Below, piece by piece: positions 42,973-51,543 of a stretch of 51,543 bases of DNA (its first letter is position 1; the number at the start of each line of letters is the position of its first letter). Under the pieces are notes generated by a model. It was given only the letters and a program-made list of their open reading frames with translations, was not told the DNA's origin and did not search any database. Made by a program: the position numbers and the translations under genes. The stretch is from Bacteroidota bacterium (GTDB taxonomy: Bacteria; Bacteroidota; Bacteroidia; Palsa-965): positions 1 to 51,543 of the forward strand of contig JABDCB010000016.1 of assembly GCA_013288325.1 (NCBI GenBank), given 5' to 3'.

Positions 42973-43494
42973 ATGAACAACTACCTTATCAATAACTTCA
43001 GCAAAATGAGCGCTTCTGAGCTTTGCGACTACATTGAAAAGAGGCACCATACTTACATTCGTCAAACCGCTTCAGAGCTTAACGATCATCTGGAAACGTG
43101 TCTGAAGCTCGAGAAAGCCAATCATCCGGAGCTACAAGAAATCTTAAGTCATTTTAAAGAACTTCATTCGGAACTGGAACAGCATTTCAACCGGGAAGAA
43201 AGGATTCTGTTTCCCATCATTCGCGAACTTCAGGAGGCGAAAGAAAAGAAAATGCCTTCCACCGTTACTTCCGCCATGCTGGAAAAATCGTTGGGCAAAA
43301 TGAACGAGGATCACAAACAGATTTATCACTTGCTTAATCTCCTTCGCAATCTCAGCAAGGAATATCAGGCCCCGGAAAACAGCGCTCCCACATTAAAAAA
43401 CAGCTATCAGGAACTTCATGATCTGGAAGAGGATTTAATGAAACAATTCTATCTGGAAGAAAATATCTTAAACCCCAAATTAATCAGCCAATGA
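42973..43494 (+). CDS. Hemerythrin-like di-iron protein lacking one His ligand
   Basis: The product has 173 residues of the hemerythrin-like four-helix fold used by the iron-sulfur cluster repair proteins (RIC/YtfE), but without their N-terminal domain. Ligand-like residues are H25/H26, the pair H71 and E75 (HFNREERILFP), H114 (NEDHKQIYHLL) and E162. The usual fourth His of the last helix is replaced by Gln158 in KQFYLEENILNP. This could weaken or alter the metal site. It starts a four-gene operon and its stop overlaps the DoxX start by 4 bp. A role in nitrosative or oxidative stress is inferred from the family. Confidence 0.85.
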   Translation: MNNYLINNFSKMSASELCDYIEKRHHTYIRQTASELNDHLETCLKLEKANHPELQEILSHFKELHSELEQHFNREERILFPIIRELQEAKEKKMPSTVTSAMLEKSLGKMNEDHKQIYHLLNLLRNLSKEYQAPENSAPTLKNSYQELHDLEEDLMKQFYLEENILNPKLISQ

Positions 43495-43937
43495 ATACTT
43501 TTCACTTCCATATTGCGGCAGAAGCCATTGTCCGGATCTTTCTGGGTATCCTCTTTTTTGCCCAGGGATACGATAAAGTTTTCAATATCGGTATTGCAAA
43601 AGTCATTGAGAATTTCGAGTATCCGGTAAAATTACGTCACCTGCCTCGTTTCCCATTGGTAGCTGCCGCCTATTTCACTTCTTTTGCCGAGCTCATTTGC
43701 GGGGTTCTGCTCATCATCGGTTTTATGAAATATTATGCCCTTTACATACTGGGAATTGATATGCTTATTGTTTGTGCTTCCTTCTCCATGCTCAACCCGT
43801 TATGGGATATGCAATATGTTTTTCCGCGTTTAATATTGATCGTAACACTTCTTCTGCTTCCTTCCCAATGGGGAGTAGTTTCTATAGACTATCTTTGGTC
43901 TGTGATCCGATTTGTACGACACGTGCTTAATTCTTAA
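43491..43937 (+). CDS. DoxX family membrane protein
   Basis: The product has 148 residues with four membrane helices. The DoxX pattern is visible: AEAIVRIFLGILFFAQGYDKVF near the start and FAELICGVLLIIGFMKYYALYILG in the middle. Members are linked to quinone or thiol redox chemistry in the membrane; the exact role is unknown. It overlaps the hemerythrin-like gene by 4 bp and is followed by the universal stress gene after 10 bp. Confidence 0.88.
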   Translation: MNTFHFHIAAEAIVRIFLGILFFAQGYDKVFNIGIAKVIENFEYPVKLRHLPRFPLVAAAYFTSFAELICGVLLIIGFMKYYALYILGIDMLIVCASFSMLNPLWDMQYVFPRLILIVTLLLLPSQWGVVSIDYLWSVIRFVRHVLNS

Positions 43938-43947
43938 ATTCAGGGCT

Positions 43948-44778
43948 ATGAACATCAAAACCATTTTTATACCTACCGATTTTTCTGCTTCATCCGACAA
44001 TGCAGCAGTTTATGCGTGTGCTATGGCTGCCAACAGCGGAGCAAAAATACTGCTGTATCATGCCTATCATATTCCCGTTACGTCTGCCGAAGTACCTGTC
44101 ATGATTGTATCCACCGAAGAGCTGGAAAAAAACAACATGGACCGGCTCAAACAATATAGAAAAGAGCTGATACACAAAACCGGCACAAAACTTATCATTG
44201 ATTGTTTCACTACTCCCGGATTTGCAGTGGAAGAAATTGAAGAGCTCTGCGAAGAGAAAAAGCCGGATCTTGTGGTCATGGGTGTTTCGGGACATGGACA
44301 GGTAGGTCATGCTTTATTAGGAAGCGTTACTACCGGTGTGCTGAATCATATACAGGTTCCTTTGCTTATCATTCCCGAAAAGGCCGTATTCAAAGGTATT
44401 GCTAACCTGGCTCTGGCCTATGATTATCATGGCGATTTGCCTGAGGGCACCATAGCCCTGTTGAAAGGGTTTATTAATCTGTTTAAGGCCAATCTGCAGG
44501 TTGTTCACATAGGTCCTCCGAGCGAAAAAACTGATTTAAAAGAAGCCGTAAGCGGTATTAGTCTGGAAGAGTCCATTGCAGGTGTTAAACACACCCTCCA
44601 TTTTCCTGAAAACAAAGATATTATTGAAGGACTTACTGAATTCGAAGAAAAACAAAGGCCTGATTTGTTGGTCATGATACCTAAAAAACACAGCTTATTG
44701 AGTCGCATTTTTCATGGTAGCGTGTCCAAACGAATGGCTTTTCATACCCACATTCCTATCCTTGCCCTACACGCCTGA
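43948..44778 (+). CDS. Tandem-domain universal stress protein
   Basis: The product has 276 residues from the ATG at 43948 (an earlier frame start would overlap DoxX). The first USP domain begins IKTIFIPTDFSASSDNAAVYA and keeps the ATP-binding motif VMGVSGHGQVGHALLGSVT. The second domain (from about residue 150) is more diverged and ends SRIFHGSVSKRMAFHTHIPILAL, with a weak glycine motif, so it may not bind ATP. The DnaJ gene follows 6 bp later. A role in stress survival is inferred. Confidence 0.9.
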   Translation: MNIKTIFIPTDFSASSDNAAVYACAMAANSGAKILLYHAYHIPVTSAEVPVMIVSTEELEKNNMDRLKQYRKELIHKTGTKLIIDCFTTPGFAVEEIEELCEEKKPDLVVMGVSGHGQVGHALLGSVTTGVLNHIQVPLLIIPEKAVFKGIANLALAYDYHGDLPEGTIALLKGFINLFKANLQVVHIGPPSEKTDLKEAVSGISLEESIAGVKHTLHFPENKDIIEGLTEFEEKQRPDLLVMIPKKHSLLSRIFHGSVSKRMAFHTHIPILALHA

Positions 44779-44784
44779 TGAATT

Positions 44785-45717
44785 ATGGAATACAAAGACT
44801 ATTATAAAGTTTTAGGAGTTGATAAAAAAGATTCCGCTGAAGTCATTAAGAAAGCATACCGCAAACTGGCTGTTAAATACCATCCGGATAAAAATGCCGG
44901 TAATAAGGCTGCCGAAGAAAAGTTCAAAGAGATCAGTGAAGCATACAATGTTTTAGGCGATCCCGAAAAACGGAAAACGTATGATGAACTGGGCGAAAAC
45001 TACATGCAATACCAGCATGGTGGAGCCGGTGCAGAAAACTTTGACTGGTCTAAATGGCAGAACTCCGGCAGACAACGCAGCAGCAGTGGCTTCAATCATG
45101 ATGACAATGCCGATTTCTCTGATTTTTTTGAATCCATTTTCGGACAACAGGCAGGTGCTTCGTCGGGCGGACGCTCCAGACGTGCCATGAATGGAGAGGA
45201 CTATCAGGTGGAAGCCGAACTGGATCTCGAAGAAGCATTTGCAGGAGCCAAACGTCAGTTGAATGTAAGTAACACCACGCTTGAAATTACCATTAAACCC
45301 GGAGTCCATGAAGGGCAGACCTTACGTCTCAAAGGTAAAGGAGCCAAAGGATTCAATGGAGGGGCTGCCGGTGATATCCTTATTACCATACACATCAAAG
45401 AACATCCTCATTTCCGCATGGAAGGACAGGATCTTCATGCCGATGCCCCGGTTGATCTTTATACCGCCATACTCGGTGGGAAAGCCCTTGTCAGAACCCT
45501 TAAAGGATCTATCCGCATAGATATACCGGCAGACACGGAGAATGGAAAAGTACTGCGTCTCAAAAAAATGGGTATGCCTGTTTATGGCAAAAAAGAAGAG
45601 GCGGGAGATCTGTATCTGAAAGTAAAAGTGATCCTTCCTAAAAACCTTTCTGACAAAGAAAGAAACCTGTTTAAAGAGCTGGAAGAAGAGCATAAAAAAA
45701 AGCATCCTCAATCCTAG
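44785..45717 (+). CDS. DnaJ/CbpA-type co-chaperone
   Basis: The product has 310 residues. The J-domain is [26 protein letters not shown] with H33-P34-D35. A Gly/Phe-like linker follows, then the C-terminal substrate-binding domains ([39 protein letters not shown]). No zinc-finger CxxCxGxG repeats are present, so it is of the CbpA class and not full-length DnaJ. It works with DnaK in the cytoplasm. It is the last gene of the stress operon. Confidence 0.94.
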   Translation: MEYKDYYKVLGVDKKDSAEVIKKAYRKLAVKYHPDKNAGNKAAEEKFKEISEAYNVLGDPEKRKTYDELGENYMQYQHGGAGAENFDWSKWQNSGRQRSSSGFNHDDNADFSDFFESIFGQQAGASSGGRSRRAMNGEDYQVEAELDLEEAFAGAKRQLNVSNTTLEITIKPGVHEGQTLRLKGKGAKGFNGGAAGDILITIHIKEHPHFRMEGQDLHADAPVDLYTAILGGKALVRTLKGSIRIDIPADTENGKVLRLKKMGMPVYGKKEEAGDLYLKVKVILPKNLSDKERNLFKELEEEHKKKHPQS

Positions 45718-45830
45718 ATTCATAGCCGGATATTATTATTTATCAACATCTTATCTTCATCTGAAGCATTAGTTGATATTTGATATAGTTTTCCATCACA
45801 GGAAACGCTACCATTCATAATCCGGAATTC

Positions 45831-48800
45831 ATGTCTAAACGTCTGCTTATTATTATTGCTGCATTAACAGCAGCCATTATCCTTTCTCTTTCCATTTTTA
45901 AGCATACTGCCAAAGGGCATATGCAGGACAAGGTAAACCCGGCCTTCGGTGCCTATATCGCCGCTTATACGTCGGGAATCATTTCCAATGAAAGCCATAT
46001 ACGGATTCGATTTGCCTCTGAAGTAGCTACCATAGCGGAATTCGACAAACCGGTAAAAGAAGAAGTATTCAATTTTTCCCCTTCCCTTCCTGGCAAAGCC
46101 TATTGGGTGGATAGTCGCACCATCGAATTCAGACCAACCAACAGGATGCCTTCCAATCAAAAATATGAGGTAAGCTTTAAACTGGGTCTTGTTCAGAAAG
46201 TGCCGGATGAATTCCAGCATTTCGAATTCACCTTCCATACCATGCCTCAGCTGATGGATGTAAAAGTAGACGGCATAAAAACCATAGACCGGAAAACTCT
46301 TGCCTGGGAACAGCTTAATGGTATTATACGAACAGCCGATGCAGCCGATAATAATCTGGTAGAGAAAACACTTACAGCAACCCAGGATGGGAAAACACTT
46401 CATATACATTGGGAGCACAGCGATCCTGCCACCCATAAATATACGGTAGACAGCATACAGCGAAAAACAAAAGCTGGAAGCATTGAACTGAGCTGGAACG
46501 GAGAAGCCATTGAAGCAAAACATGCAAACGGCACCCATACGGTTGCCATTCCGGCTTTGGGCGATTTTGAAATATTGGATCTGAAAGTAAATCAGGGCGC
46601 CGATCAGTTTGTTCGTATTCAGTTCAGCGATCCCATACAGGATAAGCAATTCCTCGACGGACTTATCAGCTTATCCGGAACCAGCGGTATCACCTTTACC
46701 ATTCAGGATAATGAAATAAAAGTGTATCCTCCTGCCAGACTCAGTGGAAGCAGAACCATCAGCATTTTTCCCGGCATCAAAAATATTCTGGGTTATGAAT
46801 TGAAAAACAAAATGGTTACCCAGCTCGATTTTGAAGAGCTGAAACCGGAAGTGAAGCTGGTTGGTAATGGAGTTATTCTTCCTGCTTCCGGCAACCTGCT
46901 ATTCCCTTTTCAGGCCGTTAGCCTGAATGCCGTAGATGTAAAAATTGTACGCATTTATGAAAAGAACGTGGCCCAATTTTTACAAGTCAATAATCTGGAA
47001 GGCGACAGAGAGCTGCTTCGTGTGGGCAAAGTAATCTTCAAGAAAAAAGTTCCTTTAAATGTTCGCGGAGGCAGTGATGCCGAAAAATGGAATACCTATC
47101 ACCTCGATCTGAGTGAAATGATTCATGCCGAACCCGGAGCCATATACAAAGTGGTAATCGGTTTCCGGAAGTCATACTCCACCTATCACTGTGATGGAGG
47201 CTCCAAAAAGAATGATGCGCTGGAAGAAGTGCAACAACCTGAAGAGGATATGGACACTGAAAATGAAAACTGGGAAAACCAGGGTTATTACGGAGACTAT
47301 TATCAGGAAGGTTATAACGAAGAAGGTTACGAAGGAGATGGAGATTATAGCGACGGAAATGGCGACGGACAAAGCTACCAGGATAAACGCAACGACCCTT
47401 GTAACGCGCTTTACTATGGCCGTCAGCACGATGTAAGCCGCAATGTACTGGCTTCCGATTTCGGGCTCATTGCCAAAAGAGGCACCAACAACTCCATGCT
47501 TTTTGTGGTAACGGATCTGAAAACAACCCTTCCCATTGCCAATACGGTATTGGAAGTATATGATTACCAACAACAGCTTATCTGCTCTGTAAAAACAGAC
47601 GGAGATGGAATGGCAAAAGCCGATATTCCTCACAAACCATTCCTGTTAATAGCTAAAAAGGGAGAACAGAGGGGCTATCTGAAGCTGGATGAAGGTTCGT
47701 CTTTATCGCTCAGCGCTTTTGATGTGAGCGGCGATGAAGTACAAAAAGGAATCAAAGGATTCCTATATGGAGAACGGGGAGTATGGAGACCAGGCGATAC
47801 GCTTTTCCTCACCTTTATTCTGGAAGATAAAGAACATAAATTACCATCCACCCATCCGGTCATACTGGAGCTGCTTAATCCAAGGGGACAAGTGGCCAGA
47901 AAAGTTATCCGTACCAAATCTCTGGACGGGTTCTATGATTTTCCGGTCACCACTTCCGACGATGCTCCAACCGGCAGCTGGACAGCCCGTATAAAAGTGG
48001 GTGGTGTTACTTTTACCAAAAACATCAAGATAGAAACCATTATGCCCAACAGGCTGAAGATGAATCTTGATTTTGGCAAAGACAAAAATGCTTTTCTGGG
48101 CAAAAATAATTCTGCAACACTTACCGCCGCCTGGCTGCATGGTGCCAAAGCAAAAGGGCTGAAAGCAAAAGTAGAAGCCACCCTGTCACAGATGCGAACT
48201 ACCTTTAAAGGATACGACAATTATATTTTTGATGATCCGGCCACAACCTTCTCGACCGAAACGCAATCTGTTTTTGACGGAACCCTGGATAACGACGGAG
48301 TCGCCGTTTTCACTCCTAAAATAACCATTGAAGGGGCTCCCGGCATGGTAAGAGCTGCTTTTGTAACCCGTGTGTTTGAAGACGGGGGCGGATTCAGCAT
48401 CGATCGTTTTACATCGGCTTACTCTCCTTACTCCAGCTATGTAGGAGTGCTGATGCCGGAAGGTAAAAAGTTCAGCGGAATGATTGTTACCGATACCGAC
48501 CATGTAGTTAAAGTGGCTACGATAGGACAGTATGGGGAACCTCTGTCGAAGAAGCTGCAGGTAAAAATTTATAAGCTTCAATGGAGATGGTGGTGGGAAA
48601 ACAACAATGGAAATGAGTTGTCCAATTATGTTCACAGCACCTATTATCAGCCTATTGAAACCAAAGACATACAAACCATCAATGGAAAAGGTCAGTTTAC
48701 CATTCGGGTCAATCGTCCCGATTGGGGCCGTTATCTGGTACGGGTAACAGATCCGGAAAGTGGTCATTCCAGCGGAGGGGTTGCCTTTTTCGATTGGCCT

Positions 48801-51485
48801 TCCTGGGCCGGCAGCACACCCAAAGGAAAAGAGGGCGCTACCTTGCTTTCCTTTACTTCCGACAAACCCAAATATCAGGTAGGAGAAACTATCAAGCTCA
48901 CCATCCCTTGCGGAGATTCGGGACGGGCTTTGATTTCGGTTGAAACCGGATCCAAGGTATTACAGGCTTTCTGGGCCAATGCACAAAAACCGAATATTAC
49001 ACTCAGCATTCCTGTTACAGCCGAAATGGCTCCTAATGTATATGTACATGTTACCCTGCTGCAGCCACACGGACAAACCAAAAATGATCTTCCCATACGA
49101 TTGTATGGAGTCATCCCTGTGTTGGTCGAAGATCAACATACCCATTTAAGACCGGTTATACAAACAGCATCTGTATGGAGACCGGAAGAGATGACCAGCA
49201 TTACTGTTTCGGAAGAAAACGGAAAAGAAATGACGGCTACCCTGGCAGTAGTGGATGATGGATTGCTGGATCTGACCCGTTTTGAAACTCCTGATCCCTG
49301 GAAGGTATTCTATGCCAGGGAAGCACTGGGTGTACGATCATGGGATATGTTTGACATGGTGATGGGTGCTTATAGCGGAGAGCTGCAACGTATACTTGCC
49401 ATTGGTGGTGATGGAGACGCCGGCAACAAACCGGCTGCCAAGGCCAATCGCTTTAAACCCATGGTTCGTTATTTTTCACCTTTCCATGTGGCAAAAGGAG
49501 AAAAGAAAGTGATTCGTTTTAAAATGCCACAGTATATCGGCTCAGTTCGTGTTATGTTGATTGCCGGTTATGAATCGGCTTATGGCAGCACCGACAAAAC
49601 TGTTCCAGTACGTAAGCCATTGATGGTGCTTGGTACACTCCCCAGAGTAGTTGGACCTGGCGAGTCAATGGATTTGCCCGTTACCGTTTTTGCCATGGAA
49701 AAGAATATCCGGAATGTGAACGTGACGGTGCATACAAACGAATTTTTCAGCGTAGAGGATGCTTCTACCAAGAATATCAGTTTCACAGAAACGGGAGAAC
49801 AGGTGGTGAACTTCAGGCTGAAAGTAAAATCGGCCCTGGGTATCGGAAAGGTAAAGATTGAAACAAGCTCCGGTGCCGAACATGCTTCTTATGATATAGA
49901 GCTGAATGTGCGCAACCCCAACCCGCCTATTACAAGCGTAATTGAAACAGTTATAGAGCCGGGGCAAAGCTGGAATACTTCTTATAGCCCTATCGGAATG
50001 GAAGGTACCAACAAGGGAACGCTGGAGCTCAGCTCCATCCCTCCTATCAATCTGGGTGAACGACTTAAATATCTGATTGAATATCCTCATGGATGTATAG
50101 AACAAACCACCTCCTCTGCATTCCCACAACTTTATCTAACAGAACTTATGGAGCTGGATGATAATTTCAGCAAGGTTATTCATAATAATGTAAGTGCTGC
50201 GTTGGAACGACTGAAACAGTTTCAGACCTCTTCAGGCGGATTCGGATATTGGCCGGGAGATAATCTTCCTTCCGAATGGGGAACCACGTATGCAGGGCAT
50301 TTTATGCTGGAAGCGGAAAAGAAAGGGTTTGTATTGCCTTATGGCTTGCTCGAAAACTGGAAACGTTATCAGAAACAGGTGGCAGTAGACTGGATTCCTC
50401 GTAATGAAAAGAACTACTATTATAATGACGATCTGGAACAATCCTATCGCTTGTATACCCTGGCTCTTTCCGGTAATCCCGAACTGGGGGCTATGAACCG
50501 TTTAAGGGAATATAAAAACCTTTCCATTGCAGCACGTTGGAGATTGGCAGCTGCTTACCTGCTGGCAAAGCAGGATGAAGTAGCAAAGACACTGGTAAAC
50601 GGAATACCGGCCGTCGTTCCACGCTATAATGAAATGGCCTATACATTTGGTTGCTCGGAACGTGATGAGGCTATGATACTGGAAACACTCACCTTGATGG
50701 GGCAACGGACAAAAGCCGCTTTGGCAGCCAAAGACATATCCGCTATGCTGAGCAATCATAACTACTGGCTCAGCACACAAGCAACAGCATACTGTTTAAT
50801 GGCTATGGCTAAGTTTTCAGCAAACGGAGGCACCTCTTCGGAGTTGAATTTCGGATTTACTATTAACGGAACTGCAGGCAGTCTTGTATCTAAAAAAGGA
50901 ATGTCTCAGATCAATCTGAAGATGAAAACTCCTGACGGAATTTCTTTAACAACGGTGCCGTTGAGCGTACAAAACAAAAGCAAGGGTATTCTTTATGCCC
51001 GGATAATTCTCGAAGGTGTTCCGGAAACCGGAGATCAGCATGAATATGACAACAACATGCAGATGAACATCAGCTATAAACGTATGGATGGAACCAGCCT
51101 GGATGTGGATAAACTGGAACAGGGAACGGATTTCTATGCCGAAGTAACGGTGATCAATACCAATCCCCGATCCGATTATAAAGAAATGTCACTCACACAG
51201 ATATTCCCTTCCGGATGGGAAATATGGAACAGCAGGATGGATGAAACCGATCTGGAAAAGAAATCGGACATACCTACTTATCAGGATATAAGAGATGACC
51301 GTGTATATTCTTATTTTGATATAGGACCCAATAGAATAAAAGTGTTCAGGGTTCGGTTAAATGCCAGTTATCTGGGGCATTTTTACCTTCCATCTGTATT
51401 GTGTGAAGCTATGTATGATCACTCCATCAGCTCCTGTAAACATGGCAGATGGGTAGATGTTAAAATGGCGGGGAAGACCGATTGA
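45831..51485 (+). CDS. Bacterial alpha-2-macroglobulin with intact thioester
   Basis: The product has 1,884 residues. The N-terminus has one hydrophobic anchor (LLIIIAALTAAIILSLSIF) with no lipobox, so it is probably membrane-anchored and not a lipoprotein like E. coli YfhM. Many MG beta-sandwich domains follow (GYLKLDEGSSLSLSAFDVSG, GVWRPGDTLFLTFIL, ADIPHKPFL). The thioester motif is GCIEQ (C1422 to Q1425) in YPHGCIEQTTSSAFPQLYL. Between residues about 462 and 525 there is an acidic, Tyr-rich insert (EEDMDTENENWEN, YYQEGYNEEGYEGDGDYSD) inside the domain section. The protein is expected to trap proteases in the periplasm by covalent attachment. Its 3' end leaves 58 bp to the edge, where nothing is recognised; the usual partner pbpC is not visible in that space. 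Confidence 0.93.
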   Translation: MSKRLLIIIAALTAAIILSLSIFKHTAKGHMQDKVNPAFGAYIAAYTSGIISNESHIRIRFASEVATIAEFDKPVKEEVFNFSPSLPGKAYWVDSRTIEFRPTNRMPSNQKYEVSFKLGLVQKVPDEFQHFEFTFHTMPQLMDVKVDGIKTIDRKTLAWEQLNGIIRTADAADNNLVEKTLTATQDGKTLHIHWEHSDPATHKYTVDSIQRKTKAGSIELSWNGEAIEAKHANGTHTVAIPALGDFEILDLKVNQGADQFVRIQFSDPIQDKQFLDGLISLSGTSGITFTIQDNEIKVYPPARLSGSRTISIFPGIKNILGYELKNKMVTQLDFEELKPEVKLVGNGVILPASGNLLFPFQAVSLNAVDVKIVRIYEKNVAQFLQVNNLEGDRELLRVGKVIFKKKVPLNVRGGSDAEKWNTYHLDLSEMIHAEPGAIYKVVIGFRKSYSTYHCDGGSKKNDALEEVQQPEEDMDTENENWENQGYYGDYYQEGYNEEGYEGDGDYSDGNGDGQSYQDKRNDPCNALYYGRQHDVSRNVLASDFGLIAKRGTNNSMLFVVTDLKTTLPIANTVLEVYDYQQQLICSVKTDGDGMAKADIPHKPFLLIAKKGEQRGYLKLDEGSSLSLSAFDVSGDEVQKGIKGFLYGERGVWRPGDTLFLTFILEDKEHKLPSTHPVILELLNPRGQVARKVIRTKSLDGFYDFPVTTSDDAPTGSWTARIKVGGVTFTKNIKIETIMPNRLKMNLDFGKDKNAFLGKNNSATLTAAWLHGAKAKGLKAKVEATLSQMRTTFKGYDNYIFDDPATTFSTETQSVFDGTLDNDGVAVFTPKITIEGAPGMVRAAFVTRVFEDGGGFSIDRFTSAYSPYSSYVGVLMPEGKKFSGMIVTDTDHVVKVATIGQYGEPLSKKLQVKIYKLQWRWWWENNNGNELSNYVHSTYYQPIETKDIQTINGKGQFTIRVNRPDWGRYLVRVTDPESGHSSGGVAFFDWPSWAGSTPKGKEGATLLSFTSDKPKYQVGETIKLTIPCGDSGRALISVETGSKVLQAFWANAQKPNITLSIPVTAEMAPNVYVHVTLLQPHGQTKNDLPIRLYGVIPVLVEDQHTHLRPVIQTASVWRPEEMTSITVSEENGKEMTATLAVVDDGLLDLTRFETPDPWKVFYAREALGVRSWDMFDMVMGAYSGELQRILAIGGDGDAGNKPAAKANRFKPMVRYFSPFHVAKGEKKVIRFKMPQYIGSVRVMLIAGYESAYGSTDKTVPVRKPLMVLGTLPRVVGPGESMDLPVTVFAMEKNIRNVNVTVHTNEFFSVEDASTKNISFTETGEQVVNFRLKVKSALGIGKVKIETSSGAEHASYDIELNVRNPNPPITSVIETVIEPGQSWNTSYSPIGMEGTNKGTLELSSIPPINLGERLKYLIEYPHGCIEQTTSSAFPQLYLTELMELDDNFSKVIHNNVSAALERLKQFQTSSGGFGYWPGDNLPSEWGTTYAGHFMLEAEKKGFVLPYGLLENWKRYQKQVAVDWIPRNEKNYYYNDDLEQSYRLYTLALSGNPELGAMNRLREYKNLSIAARWRLAAAYLLAKQDEVAKTLVNGIPAVVPRYNEMAYTFGCSERDEAMILETLTLMGQRTKAALAAKDISAMLSNHNYWLSTQATAYCLMAMAKFSANGGTSSELNFGFTINGTAGSLVSKKGMSQINLKMKTPDGISLTTVPLSVQNKSKGILYARIILEGVPETGDQHEYDNNMQMNISYKRMDGTSLDVDKLEQGTDFYAEVTVINTNPRSDYKEMSLTQIFPSGWEIWNSRMDETDLEKKSDIPTYQDIRDDRVYSYFDIGPNRIKVFRVRLNASYLGHFYLPSVLCEAMYDHSISSCKHGRWVDVKMAGKTD

Positions 51486-51543
51486 AAGGATTAAATAGCT
51501 AAAAGTCCTGTTTTGGTCGCGTAATATCCATGACAGGGCGAAA

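Overview
The window reads as a chromosomal segment of a member of the Bacteroidota, probably a Chitinophagales/Sphingobacteriia-type lineage. The evidence is as follows. Large secreted proteins carry type IX secretion (T9SS) type A C-terminal sorting domains and SprB/PKD-like repeats. There is a GWxTD-domain protein, a branched-chain 2-oxoacid dehydrogenase E1 with fused alpha and beta halves, and the bacillithiol gene bshA. Ribosome-binding regions are A-rich, and many genes have the Bacteroidota promoter -7 element TAnnTTTG just upstream. There is no sign of a prophage, plasmid or integrated conjugative element; most of the content is housekeeping plus a secreted-protein block. The species assignment is inference.

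Layout. Positions 1-14.1 kb hold the surface/secreted block. It contains a minus-strand adhesin-like protein with five 78-residue repeats followed by SprB-type repeats (cut by the left edge), a secreted beta-helix protein, a Kelch/Ig-like T9SS cargo, a giant 1,878-residue glycine-rich T9SS cargo and a second glycine-rich protein built from two 235-residue repeats. From 14.2 to 25.1 kb are a GWxTD protein, a family 2 glycosyltransferase, a saccharopine dehydrogenase/APH-kinase pair, a DUF423 membrane protein, an M32 carboxypeptidase, PEP carboxykinase (pckA), the fused E1 enzyme and a tiny FeoB-associated Cys-rich membrane protein. From 25.2 to 32.7 kb are two nearly identical small lipoproteins, a DUF5011-type lipoprotein, an LTA-synthase-like sulfatase with a SUI1 factor, bshA, ygiD, a YceI protein and a dienelactone hydrolase.

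From 32.7 to 37.1 kb are an ORF6N-domain gene bracketed by, and containing, copies of one palindrome, a tRNA-Asp, an ArsR/SRPBCC/SRPBCC cassette with a clear operator-like repeat pair, and a DrrA/DrrB-type ABC exporter. From 37.1 to 42.1 kb are a T9SS cargo, a gene-poor region with ten contiguous 42-bp repeats, a papain-family protease with a lectin-like repeat tail and no signal peptide, and a small chagasin-type inhibitor of papain-family proteases. From 42.2 kb to the right end are an NADP-binding oxidoreductase, a four-gene stress operon (hemerythrin-like, DoxX, universal stress protein, DnaJ/CbpA) and a large alpha-2-macroglobulin with an intact thioester motif.

Three things stand out as possibly undescribed. 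(1) The ORF6N gene and its palindrome, with one copy just upstream, one fused to the stop codon and one inside the coding sequence. (2) The unexported papain-like protease with HWWRD-type lectin repeats next to a chagasin-family inhibitor, a possible effector/immunity pair. (3) The 42-bp array, whose period equals four DNA helical turns and whose conserved core is the dyad GATTG-nnn-CAATC.
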